Shown here piece after piece: positions 1 to 8,429 of a stretch of 64,000 bases of DNA. The position numbers and the translations under genes are program-made. Numbering within the stretch: the first letter of the stretch is position 1; each line of letters begins with the position of its first letter. Under the pieces are notes generated by a model that worked only from the letters and a program-made list of their open reading frames with translations, was not told where the DNA came from and searched no databases. Source of the DNA: Amycolatopsis jejuensis (lineage in GTDB: Bacteria; Actinomycetota; Actinomycetes; Mycobacteriales; Pseudonocardiaceae); contig NZ_JNYZ01000010.1 in assembly GCF_000717335.1 (NCBI RefSeq), positions 261,778 to 325,777 of the forward strand, written 5' to 3'.

Positions 1-1188
1 ACGTCGAGCGGTCCGGTCAACTACGACCTGGCGAAACAGATTGCACTGCAGAACCTGAGCGGTCGCGACGACGCCAAGATCGGCTTCTCGTCCTCGGGTT
101 CGGGGGACTCGGCCACGGCGGTGCGCGACGCCGCACACCTGGCGGAACTGTGGCTCGACGCGGCCACCATCCTGCCCGCGGGCGCCACCACCACGGTGTC
201 GTGGTCCGCGCGTAGCTGGGTGGAGAAGACGCTGCCGACCTGGCAACGGCTGTTCGATCCGGTCGCACAGCAGGTGTCCAGCGCGTGGATGCAGGCGCTG
301 CCAGAGGAGGCCAAGCAGGCCGCCGGTCCGCTGCTGTCGATGATGGGTCAGATGGGCGGGATGGCCTTCGGGTCCCAGCTCGGCAACGCGCTGGCGCAGC
401 TCGCGCAGGAGGTGCTCACCTCCACGGACGTGGGCCTGCCGCTCGGCCCGGCGGCCACGTCGGCGCTGCTGCCCGCGAACATCGAGAAGTTCACCGAGGG
501 CCTGGAGCTGCCGGCCAGCGAGGTACTGGTGTTCCTCGCCGCCCGCGAGGCCGCGCACCAGCGCCTGTTCGCACACGTGCCGTGGCTCGGCCCGCGTCTG
601 CTGGCAACGGTCGAGGAGTTCGCGCGCGGGATCACGGTCGACACGTCCGCGCTGGAGTCGCTGGCCGGCCGCATCGACCCGGCCAACCCGGCGAGCATCG
701 AAGAGGCGATGTCGTCCGGGCTGCTGGAACCGCAGACCACGCCGGAGCAGCACGCCGCGCTGAAGCGCATGGAAACCCTGCTGGCGCTGGTGGAAGGCTG
801 GGTGGACGTGGTGGTGGCCGAGGCAATCGGCGACCGTCTCCCGGGTGCGGGCGCGCTCCGCGAGACGCTGCGCCGCCGCCGCGCCACGGGCGGTCCGGCC
901 GAGCAGACGTTCGCCACGCTCGTCGGCCTGGAGCTGCGCCCCCGCCGCATGCGCGCGGCGTCGTCCCTGTGGAAGCTCGTGGGAGACCGTCACGGCCTCG
1001 AGAAGCGCGACGGCCTGTGGTCCCACCCGGATCTCATGCCCACCAGCGAGGACCTCGACGAGCCCCTTGACTTCGCCGACCGGATGACGGAGGTGACGTC
1101 CCTCCCGGACGACCTCGACCCGATCGCCGAACTGGAACGAACGGAACGCTCCGCCAAGCCGGACGAGGAGACCGACAAGGACTCCTGA
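1..1188 (+). CDS. DUF2342 zinc-dependent metalloprotease-like protein, 5'-truncated by window edge
   Basis: The reading frame is open from base 1, so the N-terminus lies outside the window; 395 residues are visible. The protein resembles the DUF2342 family (zincin-like, sometimes called coenzyme F420 biosynthesis-associated; Rv3195 in M. tuberculosis). The core visible here includes an REAAHQRLF segment near visible residue 182, the conserved helix bearing the putative zinc-ligand histidine, inside a mostly alpha-helical protein. A hydrophobic Gly/Met-rich stretch around residues 110-125 and an acidic C-terminus (EETDKDS) are typical of the family. Its position beside the ThiF-like protein, ABC1 kinase, whiB7 and uvrD2 repeats the mycobacterial order, which supports the assignment. 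Catalytic activity is not established for this family. Confidence 0.85.
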   Translation, partial: TSSGPVNYDLAKQIALQNLSGRDDAKIGFSSSGSGDSATAVRDAAHLAELWLDAATILPAGATTTVSWSARSWVEKTLPTWQRLFDPVAQQVSSAWMQALPEEAKQAAGPLLSMMGQMGGMAFGSQLGNALAQLAQEVLTSTDVGLPLGPAATSALLPANIEKFTEGLELPASEVLVFLAAREAAHQRLFAHVPWLGPRLLATVEEFARGITVDTSALESLAGRIDPANPASIEEAMSSGLLEPQTTPEQHAALKRMETLLALVEGWVDVVVAEAIGDRLPGAGALRETLRRRRATGGPAEQTFATLVGLELRPRRMRAASSLWKLVGDRHGLEKRDGLWSHPDLMPTSEDLDEPLDFADRMTEVTSLPDDLDPIAELERTERSAKPDEETDKDS

Positions 1189-1237
1189 TGCGTTTCGCCG
1201 GGCGTTGGCTGCAGTTCTGGCGGGCGTTACCGCTGGA

Positions 1238-1816
1238 TCAACGGCGCACGCGATAACTCAGGTGAAGCACCCGGTCGCCCTGAATCACGTCCGGGTCCTC
1301 CAGCAGGTGCTGCGCGTCGACTGACCCGAAGAAGCGCTTGCCGGACCCGAACACCACGGGTACGACGTCCATGCGCACCTCGTCGACCAGGCCCGCGGCA
1401 AGCATCTGGCCACCGACGTCACCGGCGGCGACCTCCACGATCCGGTCACCCGCAAGTTCCTGCGCCTTGGCCATGGCAGCCTCGACGCCGTCGACGAAGT
1501 GAAACGGCGCCGAGGGGTCCCAGCCCTCCGGCGCCGGTCGGCGCGTCACGACGACGACGTGGTCGATTCCGCCCGGCGGCTTCCCGTCCCAGCCGTCGGT
1601 CATGTCGAAAACGTGACGACCGGCGATGGTCACCCCGATCCGGTCCCAGTACGCCCGGGTGTAGTCGTAGGACACCTGCGACACCTTGATCACGCCGCTC
1701 TCGTCGAGCGGAACGTCACCGCTGGTCAACCAGTCGAACAGCGGCCCAGGCTGATCGTTCTCGTCCGCGACGAAGCCGTCCACCGACACCGAGCTATACA
1801 TGACCACCTTGCCCAC
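1238..1816 (-). CDS. Dihydrofolate reductase family protein (RibD C-terminal fold)
   Basis: 192 residues. It begins MGKVVMYSSVSVDGFVADE, the usual start of the DHFR/RibD C-terminal fold family, in which the first strand carries S-x-DG. Family members reduce nucleotide-like substrates with NADPH, but single-domain actinobacterial members are mostly uncharacterised. The central IAGRHVFD and VVVVTRRPAPEGW segments and the GGQMLAAGLVDEVRMDVVPVVFGSGKRFF segment (quoted only in part here: GLVDEVRMDVVPV) match conserved NADPH-site and dimer regions. The gene stands alone, convergent with the upstream protease and 67 bp downstream of a disrupted AraC gene. It is the full usual length. The substrate cannot be stated. 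Confidence 0.85.
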   Translation of the reverse strand: MGKVVMYSSVSVDGFVADENDQPGPLFDWLTSGDVPLDESGVIKVSQVSYDYTRAYWDRIGVTIAGRHVFDMTDGWDGKPPGGIDHVVVVTRRPAPEGWDPSAPFHFVDGVEAAMAKAQELAGDRIVEVAAGDVGGQMLAAGLVDEVRMDVVPVVFGSGKRFFGSVDAQHLLEDPDVIQGDRVLHLSYRVRR

Positions 1817-1883
1817 CGGGGCCCTCCTCTGCTTGCGGGTGGCCCCAAATTAGCGCGCCACGAGCGGTCGCTCTTGTAAGAAA

Positions 1884-2724
1884 TCAATCGACCGGCAGCG
1901 GCCAGCCGTCCAGCGTGTGGCCGGGATGCTCACGCAGAAACCGCCGCCGGACCTCGAGGTACCGGGTCGGCGTGAGCCCGGTGAACGCCCGAAACTCGTG
2001 GCCGAAGTGAGCCTGGTCGAAGTAGCCCGCGCCACCGGCGAGCTCCCCCCCAGTCGATCGGCCCGGCGGGGTCGATCGAGAACACCGTGGCGGTGAACCG
2101 GTAGGTGCGGGCCAGCCGCTTCGGCGTGACGCCGATGAGCTCCTTGAACCGCTGTGCCAGATGCGTACTGCTGACCCCGGCTGCCACGGTGAGGTCACCG
2201 ATCGCCGCCGCCCCACGGGTCGCCGCGATGACGCTGCTCGTATGGCGGACCAGCCCAAGGCCAGTCGTCTCGGAAAGCCGCCGCATCAGCTCCGCTTCGA
2301 GCAACGTGAGCATCTGATGCGGCCCGTCCGCCGTGGCCAGCCGGTCACGCAGCTCGGCAACAGCGGCCCGACCCCAAACCTGCTCGATCGTCACGGGCCG
2401 GTCACACAGCTCGGCCGCAGGCATGGACAGGAACGGCGCCAGCCCCCACGGCTTGACGTGCACGCCGACGGACCGCGTCCAAGGTGGGTAACCGAACTCG
2501 AAAGCACGGGTGGACATGGTGACAACGCAACCATCGACGTACTCAGCCGCCGCGATATCGGTACCGCCCCGAATCCGGAACGGCGCCCCAAGATTGACAA
2601 TAAGCAACGCCGACGGCGAAGGCGGCAACATCAGCCGTGCGTAAGGAGGCGCGCCCTCCAGGTAGTAGAGGTCGTAGACGAGCCCATCCAGCGGCGGCCG
2701 CGGCACTCTGGACACGTACTCCAC
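1884..2724 (-). pseudogene. AraC-family regulator broken by a single-base frameshift in a G7 tract
   Basis: From a GTG at 2724 the frame reads an N-terminal sensor-like domain (EYVSRVPRPPLDGLV...) and the first helix of an AraC DNA-binding domain (GDLTVAAGVSSTHLAQRF). It then runs through DWGG into unrelated sequence. The second AraC helix-turn-helix (AGYFDQAHFGHEFRAFTG, then PTRYLEVRRRFL) continues in another frame to a stop at 1884. The switch falls at a run of seven C on the plus strand (2045-2051). Removing one base joins the halves as DWG-ELAGGAGYFDQ, a normal AraC sequence. It is therefore either a real recent frameshift, phase variation at the homopolymer, or a sequencing error. The intact protein would be about 279 residues. 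Confidence 0.8.
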
Positions 2725-3651
2725 ACGTCACAGCATCGCCGACCCCAGGCCGACATCACACGCCGGGACGGGTCCAGCTCGGCCGCCGCACCGCCCCAGC
2801 GCTGCTACGACGCTCAGCGTCGCCGCCATCCCAACGTCACCGCACAGCCCAGCGTCGCCGCACAGCCCAGCGTCGCCGCACAGCCCAACGTCACCGCACA
2901 GCCCAACGTCACCGCACCGCCCGGTGTCACCACCGCCCGGCTCTGCCGCAACGGCCAACACCACCGCACTACCCAACGCCGCACAGCCCGACCTCACCGC
3001 ACCGCCCAACGCGGTCGCACTGCCGAACGCTGCCGCAATGGCCAAACGCCACTGCTCCACCCAGTGCCGCCGCACTGACCAACGTCACTGCACTGCCCAA
3101 CGCCGACTACTCAGCGCCGCTGCACAACCCGGCGCCACCGCAACGGCCCGACCTCGCCGCACAGCCCAACCTCACCACAGCCCAGTGCCTCCCCGCACCG
3201 CCCAACGCCGCACCGCCCGTCGCTGCCGCCATCCCAACGCCGCCGCACAGACCCAGCGTCACCGCACAGCCCAGCGCCGCCGTGTCCGCCTCAGCCCATT
3301 GCCACCCCTCGCCTCGCAACCTCGTCCCAGCAGCGCCCCGCCTCGGCACCGCCCTTTGCTCAGGTCCGCCCTCCGCCCCAGCTCAGCCCATCCGGCAGCG
3401 GCTTCCCAGCCCTCCTCGGAAACCCACCCGGTCCCAGGGAGTCACGAGCCGCCCACGGCCCACCCCGAGCCACCTCGGAGGGGCCCCACCCGAACCCGCC
3501 CAGTACCCCAGCCCGAGTCCCGAGCCCTGAGTCCCAAGCCCGTGCCCCGGAGCCCCGAGTCCCAGGCCCGAGGCCCGAGGCCCAGGCCCGAAGACGACCC
3601 AACCTGCAACCCGAAGCCGAGCCAAACCCCCACCTCAGCAGTCCTCAGTCC
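2725..3651. repeat. Non-coding low-complexity region with 18-bp tandem repeats
   Basis: This 0.9-kb gap between the AraC gene and the YgjP-like gene has no credible gene. From about 2831 to 2922 an 18-bp unit (GTCGCCGCACAGCCCAGC and close variants) is repeated about five times in tandem. Degenerate copies continue to about 3340, then C-rich sequence follows to 3650 with alternating CCCGAG/GGCCC words. Because 18 is a multiple of three, all frames stay open on both strands and give Ala/Pro/Gln/Thr- or Gly-rich pseudo-proteins. I treat these as artefacts. Confidence 0.75.
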
Positions 3652-4224
3652 TCAGTCCTCCTCCGAAATCCCCCATCCCGCCGCCGCTGAAAGCCCCTCG
3701 AGGTAACCGATCGCCCGCTCGGTTTTCGGGTAGCGGTTGACCAATGTCCAGAACGCCGGGTCGTGCCCGGGTTCGCGCAGGTGTGCCAGCTCGTGCACCA
3801 GCACGTAGTCCAGCACCCACTGCGGCACGCGCTGGAGCCGGTCACTGACCCGGATCGTCGCGTCCACCGGCGTGCACGACGCCCACCGGGTGCGCATCGG
3901 CGGCACCCATCGCACGCTGGCGGGTAACGCTTTCCCGTCCAGGTACTTGGCCCCGAGCAGCGCACACCGCGTCAATAACGCCGCGTCCGACGCCTTGGGC
4001 GGGGCCATCTTGCGCGGTTCGGCGCGCTGCAGCTTGCGCTCCATCTCCGCTACCCAGTGTTTTTCTTCTGCGCGGGTCATGCGTGCCGGGATGAGCACCA
4101 CCAGGGTGTCGTCGTTCCAGTACGCGGTGACCGTCCGGTGCCTGCGCTGGCTGCGCCGCACCTCGACCTTGTGTTGAGGAGTGTCCGACGGGGCATTCGC
4201 GCCCCGGCCCCTCAGCGAGGGCAT
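3652..4224 (-). CDS. YgjP-like (M48-type) metallopeptidase domain protein
   Basis: 190 residues from the ATG at 4224 (MPSLRGRGANAPSD). The frame is open further upstream, but that extension would overrun the divergent gene at 4378 and looks non-coding. The C-terminal half carries HELAHLREPGHDPAFW, an HExxH zinc-peptidase motif with the downstream H typical of YgjP/SprT-like gluzincins. It is preceded by the family's RWASC segment, where T4-gp-like strands lead into the helix. The middle holds a basic, Arg/Lys-rich region. Members are thought to be small zinc peptidases; no substrate is known. It is divergent from the ThiF-like gene, and the shared 153-bp spacer holds an inverted pair of TTGTCCACA words. 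Confidence 0.82.
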   Translation of the reverse strand: MPSLRGRGANAPSDTPQHKVEVRRSQRRHRTVTAYWNDDTLVVLIPARMTRAEEKHWVAEMERKLQRAEPRKMAPPKASDAALLTRCALLGAKYLDGKALPASVRWVPPMRTRWASCTPVDATIRVSDRLQRVPQWVLDYVLVHELAHLREPGHDPAFWTLVNRYPKTERAIGYLEGLSAAAGWGISEED

Positions 4225-4298
4225 CCGTGCTTCGACCACTCGACAACGGTAAGGCCCGGCACCGACAACTTGGAGCGCCGAAAGGTCACAGCCCTGAG

Positions 4299-4328
4299 TT
4301 GTCCACAACAAGATTTCCCTGTGGACAA
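4299..4328. promoter_or_regulatory. Inverted pair of DnaA-box-like TTGTCCACA words
   Basis: TTGTCCACA lies at 4299-4307 and its reverse complement TGTGGACAA at 4320-4328, separated by 12 bp, with matching outer GAG/CTC bases. The pair sits in the spacer between two divergent genes. The 9-mer matches the actinobacterial DnaA-box consensus (TT[G/A]TCCACA), but binding by DnaA is only inferred. A second pair occurs at 6878-6927. Confidence 0.5.
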
Positions 4329-4377
4329 CTCGGCTTCTCACCCTCCTGGGTCGGACCGGAGCTGCCAAGCTGGCCGC

Positions 4378-5472
4378 ATGACCTTGTCCGATGTTCCGCC
4401 GCCGGACGTGCTCCTCCCGGCGTACCCCACGTTGCTTCCGGGCATCCACGTGCTCGAACGCGACGGCAACGAGATCCAGTTCGGCCTCGACGCCCGTCAC
4501 GGCGTGATCGCCGGCGGGCTGCCCGCGCCGATCGTCGACGTCGTCCGCCGGCTCGACGGCCGGCGTGCCCTCGACGACGTCCTGCTCGCTGTGGGCGAAC
4601 ACCGGGACCAATTCCAGCTGCTGCTGAAACAACTGACCGCGCTCGGTCTGGTCACGGAAGCGGCCCGGCACAGTGCGAAGCGTGTCGAAACCGGTTTGTG
4701 GTCACTGCGCGCGCGGCACTACCAACCTGCCCTCACCGACCGTCGCCGCCAGAGCCTGATCGCGATCCAGGGCAACGGGCGGATCGCCGTGGCAGTCGCC
4801 GTGCTGCTCGCGACCGCGGGCGTCGGGCACCTCGACATCCGCGCGGCGGGCACCGTCACCGAAGCCGATCTCGGCTCCGGGCTCACCCCCACCGAGCTGG
4901 GTCAGCCGCGGCAGCGCGCGATCCGCACGGTGGTCGCGCGGGTGGCCCCCGAGGTCTCCACCGCGCGGAACCAGCGGCGCGTCCCTGATCTCGTGCTGCT
5001 CACCGACACCCTCGTCCCGCCGCCCGAGGAAGTCGCAGAACTGGTCGATGCGGGCATTTCGCATCTGCCGGCCCGAGTGTGTGAGGGCACCGGAGTGGTC
5101 GGGCCGCTCGTGGAACCCGGCCGCAGTGCCTGCCTCCGATGCTGTGACCTGCACCGGACCGACGAGGATTCATCGTGGCCGCGGATCGCGACCCAGCTCG
5201 TCGGCCGCGTGCCACGGCCCGATCTAGGCGCAGTGCAAGCTTGCGCAGCGCTCGCCGTCGCACAGGCGATGCGTGTCTTTTCGCCGAGTGAAACACGGCC
5301 GCCGGCATGGAACACCACGTTGGAGATCGACAGCTACGACGGGGAACTGCGGCGCCAGATCTGGGAGCCGCACCCCGACTGTGGCTGCGGCGCCCCGGTG
5401 CCTGTCGGAGAAGCATTCGACGCCACGGAGGAGCCCCCGGCCGAACGAGAGGAGGTACTGCAGGAGACGTAG
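4378..5472 (+). CDS. ThiF-like / TOMM leader-binding-type protein (Rv3196 family)
   Basis: 364 residues from the ATG at 4378. The protein has an N-terminal RRE-like region (about 1-95), then a ThiF/E1-like Rossmann segment starting LIAIQGNGRIAVAVAVLL (about 127-145). Next comes a Cys cluster CLRCC (252-256), and a second one CGCG (335-338), together a likely four-Cys zinc site. This is the architecture annotated as TOMM precursor leader peptide-binding protein or cyclodehydratase C-domain homologue. No YcaO protein, dehydrogenase or precursor peptide is encoded nearby, so a role in azoline biosynthesis is not supported by context. In mycobacteria the homologue sits in the same place beside the ABC1 kinase, which suggests a conserved housekeeping link. 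Its function is unknown. Confidence 0.75.
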   Translation: MTLSDVPPPDVLLPAYPTLLPGIHVLERDGNEIQFGLDARHGVIAGGLPAPIVDVVRRLDGRRALDDVLLAVGEHRDQFQLLLKQLTALGLVTEAARHSAKRVETGLWSLRARHYQPALTDRRRQSLIAIQGNGRIAVAVAVLLATAGVGHLDIRAAGTVTEADLGSGLTPTELGQPRQRAIRTVVARVAPEVSTARNQRRVPDLVLLTDTLVPPPEEVAELVDAGISHLPARVCEGTGVVGPLVEPGRSACLRCCDLHRTDEDSSWPRIATQLVGRVPRPDLGAVQACAALAVAQAMRVFSPSETRPPAWNTTLEIDSYDGELRRQIWEPHPDCGCGAPVPVGEAFDATEEPPAEREEVLQET

Positions 5473-5532
5473 CCCACACGCACGCCCTGAGCGGGCTGCG
5501 GCCATCGAGCCGACCAAGGCAGAATCGCAGGC

Positions 5533-6876
5533 GTGACCGACTTCCGCGACCGCACCGGAGACCGCGATTCCGCCATGCCGCGCCGAGGCGCTGCCCGCAC
5601 CGCGAAGCTGGCGAGCCTTCCACTCGGCATCGCGGGACGAGCCGTGGGCGGATGGGGCAAGCGGCTGGCCGGGCACAGCGCTGAGCAGGTGAGCGCGACG
5701 CTCTCGGCGAAGGCGGCCGAGCAGCTCTTCGAGGTACTGGGCACGCTCAAGGGCGGCGCGATGAAGTTCGGCCAGGCCCTGAGTGTGTTCGAGGCCGCGG
5801 TGCCGGACGAAATGGCGCAGCCGTACCGGGAAGCGCTCACCAAGCTGCAGTCGGCGGCGCCGCCGATGCCTGCCCGGCAGACGCACCGGGTGCTCGCAGA
5901 ACAGCTGGGCCGGTCGTGGGTCGGCAGGTTCGCGCACTTCGACGACGAGCCGGCCGCCGCCGCGAGCATCGGACAGGTGCATCGGGCGACCTGGCACGAC
6001 GGTCGCGAGGTCGCGGTCAAGGTCCAGTACCCGGGCGCGGACGAGGCGCTGCGCAGCGACCTGCGTCAGCTGCAGCGGTTCAGCAGGCTGTTCCAGGCAT
6101 TCGTGCCCGGCACCGACGTGAAACCGCTGCTCGCGGAGCTGGCCGAGCGGATGGACGAGGAACTCGACTACCTCGCCGAGGCCGACAACCAGCGAGCGTT
6201 CGTGAAGGCGTTCGAGGGTGACCCCGAGTTCCTGATCCCGCGGGTCGTGGCGAGCGCACCGAGGGTCGTCGTCACCGAGTGGGCCACCGGCACCCCGCTG
6301 GCGGAGATCATCGCGAACGGCGACGCGGCCACCCGGAACCTCGCCGGACGGCTGCTCGCGGAGTTCCACTACTCGTCGCCGGTGCGGGCGCACCTGCTGC
6401 ATTCCGACCCGCACCCCGGCAACTTCATGCTGACCTCCGACGGCCGCCTCTGTGTGATCGACTTCGGCGGCGTCGCCAAGCTGCCACAAGGCATTCCGCG
6501 CCACCTTGGCGAAATCACGCGGTTGGCCCTAGACGGCCACTCCGCCGACCTGATGCGCCTGCTGCGCGAAAACGGCTTCGTACGCCCGGATTCGCCGTTG
6601 TCGTCGGACGAGGTGCTGGCGTATCTCTCGCCGTTCACCGAGCCGCTGGCCACGCCCACGTTCCACTTCACGCGCCGCTGGATGCAGCGGCAAGCCGGAC
6701 GCGTCGGCGACTCCCGGGGCAACGACTTCCACGTCGGCCGTTCTCTCAACCTGCCGCCGGAGTACCTGATGATCCACCGCGTCACGGCCGGCTCCACCGG
6801 CATCCTCTGCCAGCTCGACGCCGAGATCCCGGCTCGCGGCATCGTGGAACGGTGGCAGCCCGGATTCGCCGTCTGA
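5533..6876 (+). CDS. ABC1/AarF-family atypical kinase (Rv3197-like)
   Basis: 447 residues from the GTG at 5533. It carries the hallmarks of the ABC1/UbiB atypical kinase family: the KxGQ motif (MKFGQALS, residues 77-84), the Ala-rich nucleotide loop AAAASIGQVHRA with the following invariant VAVKVQYPG lysine, the ExD-type segment EELDYLAEADN, the catalytic-loop equivalent HSDPHPGNFM and the metal-binding DFGG. It is full length with no transmembrane segment evident. Family members act as ATPases or kinases linked to quinone or lipid metabolism; in mycobacteria this member has been linked to macrolide resistance together with whiB7. Here whiB7 lies 3.3 kb downstream. It follows the ThiF-like gene on the same strand after 60 bp, so co-transcription is plausible. 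Confidence 0.9.
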   Translation: MTDFRDRTGDRDSAMPRRGAARTAKLASLPLGIAGRAVGGWGKRLAGHSAEQVSATLSAKAAEQLFEVLGTLKGGAMKFGQALSVFEAAVPDEMAQPYREALTKLQSAAPPMPARQTHRVLAEQLGRSWVGRFAHFDDEPAAAASIGQVHRATWHDGREVAVKVQYPGADEALRSDLRQLQRFSRLFQAFVPGTDVKPLLAELAERMDEELDYLAEADNQRAFVKAFEGDPEFLIPRVVASAPRVVVTEWATGTPLAEIIANGDAATRNLAGRLLAEFHYSSPVRAHLLHSDPHPGNFMLTSDGRLCVIDFGGVAKLPQGIPRHLGEITRLALDGHSADLMRLLRENGFVRPDSPLSSDEVLAYLSPFTEPLATPTFHFTRRWMQRQAGRVGDSRGNDFHVGRSLNLPPEYLMIHRVTAGSTGILCQLDAEIPARGIVERWQPGFAV

Positions 6877-6877
6877 G

Positions 6878-6927
6878 TTGTCCACAGGCAAAGCGGGTTT
6901 TGATGGAATAACACGGAGTTGTCCACA
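6878..6927. promoter_or_regulatory. Direct pair of DnaA-box-like TTGTCCACA words
   Basis: GAGTTGTCCACAG occurs at 6875-6887 and again at 6916-6928, in the same orientation and 41 bp apart, in the 101-bp gap between the ABC1 kinase and the AbiEi-like gene. The 9-mer is the same as in the inverted pair at 4299-4328. Four exact copies within 2.7 kb, all intergenic, is more than expected by chance in DNA this GC-rich. DnaA binding or a role in controlling the downstream gene is inference. Confidence 0.45.
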
Positions 6928-6977
6928 GATTGCTCAGAGTGGTTCCGCTCGGTTGATCGAGCCGCCATGCTCGAAAC

Positions 6978-7916
6978 ATGGTGACTACGACAAGCACTGA
7001 CTCCATCGCATTCGGTGACCTGGTCTCGCACGGCGTGCTGCATCGGCGACATCTCCGCGTCGCCGGGATCTCCGACCGAAGAGCCGCGCAGCTGTCCGGT
7101 CCGGGCGGTCCGTGGCGGCAGGTGTATTCCGGGGTGTACCTCGTGCACGACAAACCGCCGAGCAGAGAACAACTTCTGCACGCGACGATCGCCCGGTACG
7201 GCTCCGGGACCATCATCACCGGCACGGACGCGTTGGGTGCGCACGGCATCAGCCATCCGCGGACAGAGGAGATCCATCTGCTGGTGCCGCACAATCGCAG
7301 GCTCGCGAACCAGCCGGGTGTACTCACGTGCCGCACAGCCCGGATGCCCGACCCGATCCTGATCGACGGCTTGCCATACGCAAGCGCTGCCCGCGCCGCG
7401 CTCGATTTGGCCCGTCGGGCAGCCGATCCCGACGAGATCGCGAGGCTCGTGTCGCTGCCGCTGTACTGGGGGCTCGCGGACCGCGCCGAACTCTTGGCCG
7501 AGCTCGACGCAGGCAACCAGCGCGGTACGGCGGCGGTCCGCGCAGTCCTCCGCGACCTCGACGACGACGAAACATTCGCGCACGGCCAAGCACTCCGGGT
7601 CCTCCGGCAGACGCCGCTGCCCACCCCGCAATGGAACGTCACGGTCTGCGACCTGCGCGGCCGACGGGTCGGCACCGCGGACGCTTGGTGGGATCAAGTC
7701 GGCCTGGCTTGGCGGTACCGCACCGCAGCCGGCCCGACCGACTTCAGCCACCTCGCCCTGGCCGCGACGGGCACAGTCCTGTTCCGATGCACGCCACAAC
7801 AACTGCGATCCTCACCCGACGAGATGAGCCGCGAACTGCTCCGCGCCTACCGCCAAGCCACCCGCACACCCCGCCCGAAAGTACGAGCGGTCTACCGAAC
7901 GGGGAATGCCGCATGA
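6978..7916 (+). CDS. AbiEi-like / type IV toxin-antitoxin antitoxin-like orphan protein
   Basis: 312 residues from the ATG at 6978 (a GTG follows immediately at 6981). The N-terminus (about 15-70) looks like the winged-helix domain of AbiEi-type proteins: a short helical region then DRRAAQLSGPGGPWRQVYSGVY. It is followed by the AbiEi C-terminal-like domain with GTIITGTDALGAHGI and a nuclease-like tail (GTADAWWDQVGLAWRY near 230). Such orphan proteins are common and multi-copy in Pseudonocardiaceae and usually have no AbiEii toxin beside them. None is present here either. The gene is flanked by TTGTCCACA words upstream and by a 32-bp tandem array 12 bp downstream. Function unknown. Confidence 0.65.
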   Translation: MVTTTSTDSIAFGDLVSHGVLHRRHLRVAGISDRRAAQLSGPGGPWRQVYSGVYLVHDKPPSREQLLHATIARYGSGTIITGTDALGAHGISHPRTEEIHLLVPHNRRLANQPGVLTCRTARMPDPILIDGLPYASAARAALDLARRAADPDEIARLVSLPLYWGLADRAELLAELDAGNQRGTAAVRAVLRDLDDDETFAHGQALRVLRQTPLPTPQWNVTVCDLRGRRVGTADAWWDQVGLAWRYRTAAGPTDFSHLALAATGTVLFRCTPQQLRSSPDEMSRELLRAYRQATRTPRPKVRAVYRTGNAA

Positions 7917-7928
7917 CTCCACGCTGAC

Positions 7929-8325
7929 TAGGAGATCGGCTGCCCGCACACGGTTTCAGACACGTGATCGCTATCCGCCCACGATTCGAGGTACGTGATC
8001 CTCTGCCTGCCTGCGGTTCCGGGCACGTGATCCACTGCCCGTCTACCGTTCCGGACCCGTGATCCTCTGCCTGCTTACCGTTCCAGGCAGGTGATCCACT
8101 GCCTGCTTACCGTTCCAGGCACGTGATCCACTGCCTGCTCACCGTTCCAGGCACAGGATCGGCCGCCCGCGCACGGTTTCAGGCATGCGATCCACTGCCT
8201 GCCTATGGTTCCAGGCACGCGATCTACTGCCCGCCCACGGTTCCGGACGCGGGATCGGCTGCCCTCCCACCGTTCCAGGCACGCGATCTACTGCCCGCCC
8301 GCCGTTCAGGCACGTGGTTCGCAGC
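7929..8325. repeat. Minisatellite: about 12 tandem copies of a 32-bp unit
   Basis: The unit, roughly CACGTGATCCACTGCC followed by a TGCTTACCGTTCCAGG half, is repeated head to tail about 12 times, with a strict 32-bp period in the central copies and increasing divergence at both ends. There are no unique spacers, so it is not a CRISPR array. 32 is not a multiple of three, and no frame gives a consistent repeat protein. The array starts directly after the AbiEi-like stop codon. 8330-8429 holds nothing recognisable. Confidence 0.85.
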
Positions 8326-8429
8326 ATGCTCCCGAGTCATGGCCGGAGCCGATCCGTTGCAGACCCGGGGTTCCGGCCGTGGCCGCCTGGCCCATCGCAG
8401 GTGTCAGGTTCCGGCCGGAAGCAGCGGGG

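Noticed and set aside
1188..1256. 22-codon ORF overlapping the stop of the DUF2342 gene (TGATG), reading MRFAGRWLQFWRALPL
   Set aside because: It could be translated by coupling, but it overlaps the 3' end of the opposite DHFR-like gene, has no recognisable relative and is too short to support.
2161..3706. Overlapping plus-strand frames across the 18-bp repeat region encoding Pro/Ala/Thr-rich proteins
   Set aside because: The repeat length is a multiple of three, so every frame stays open; no ribosome-binding site or domain is present.
7929..8325. Possible CRISPR array
   Set aside because: The 32-bp units are directly adjacent with no unique spacers, and no cas genes are in the window.
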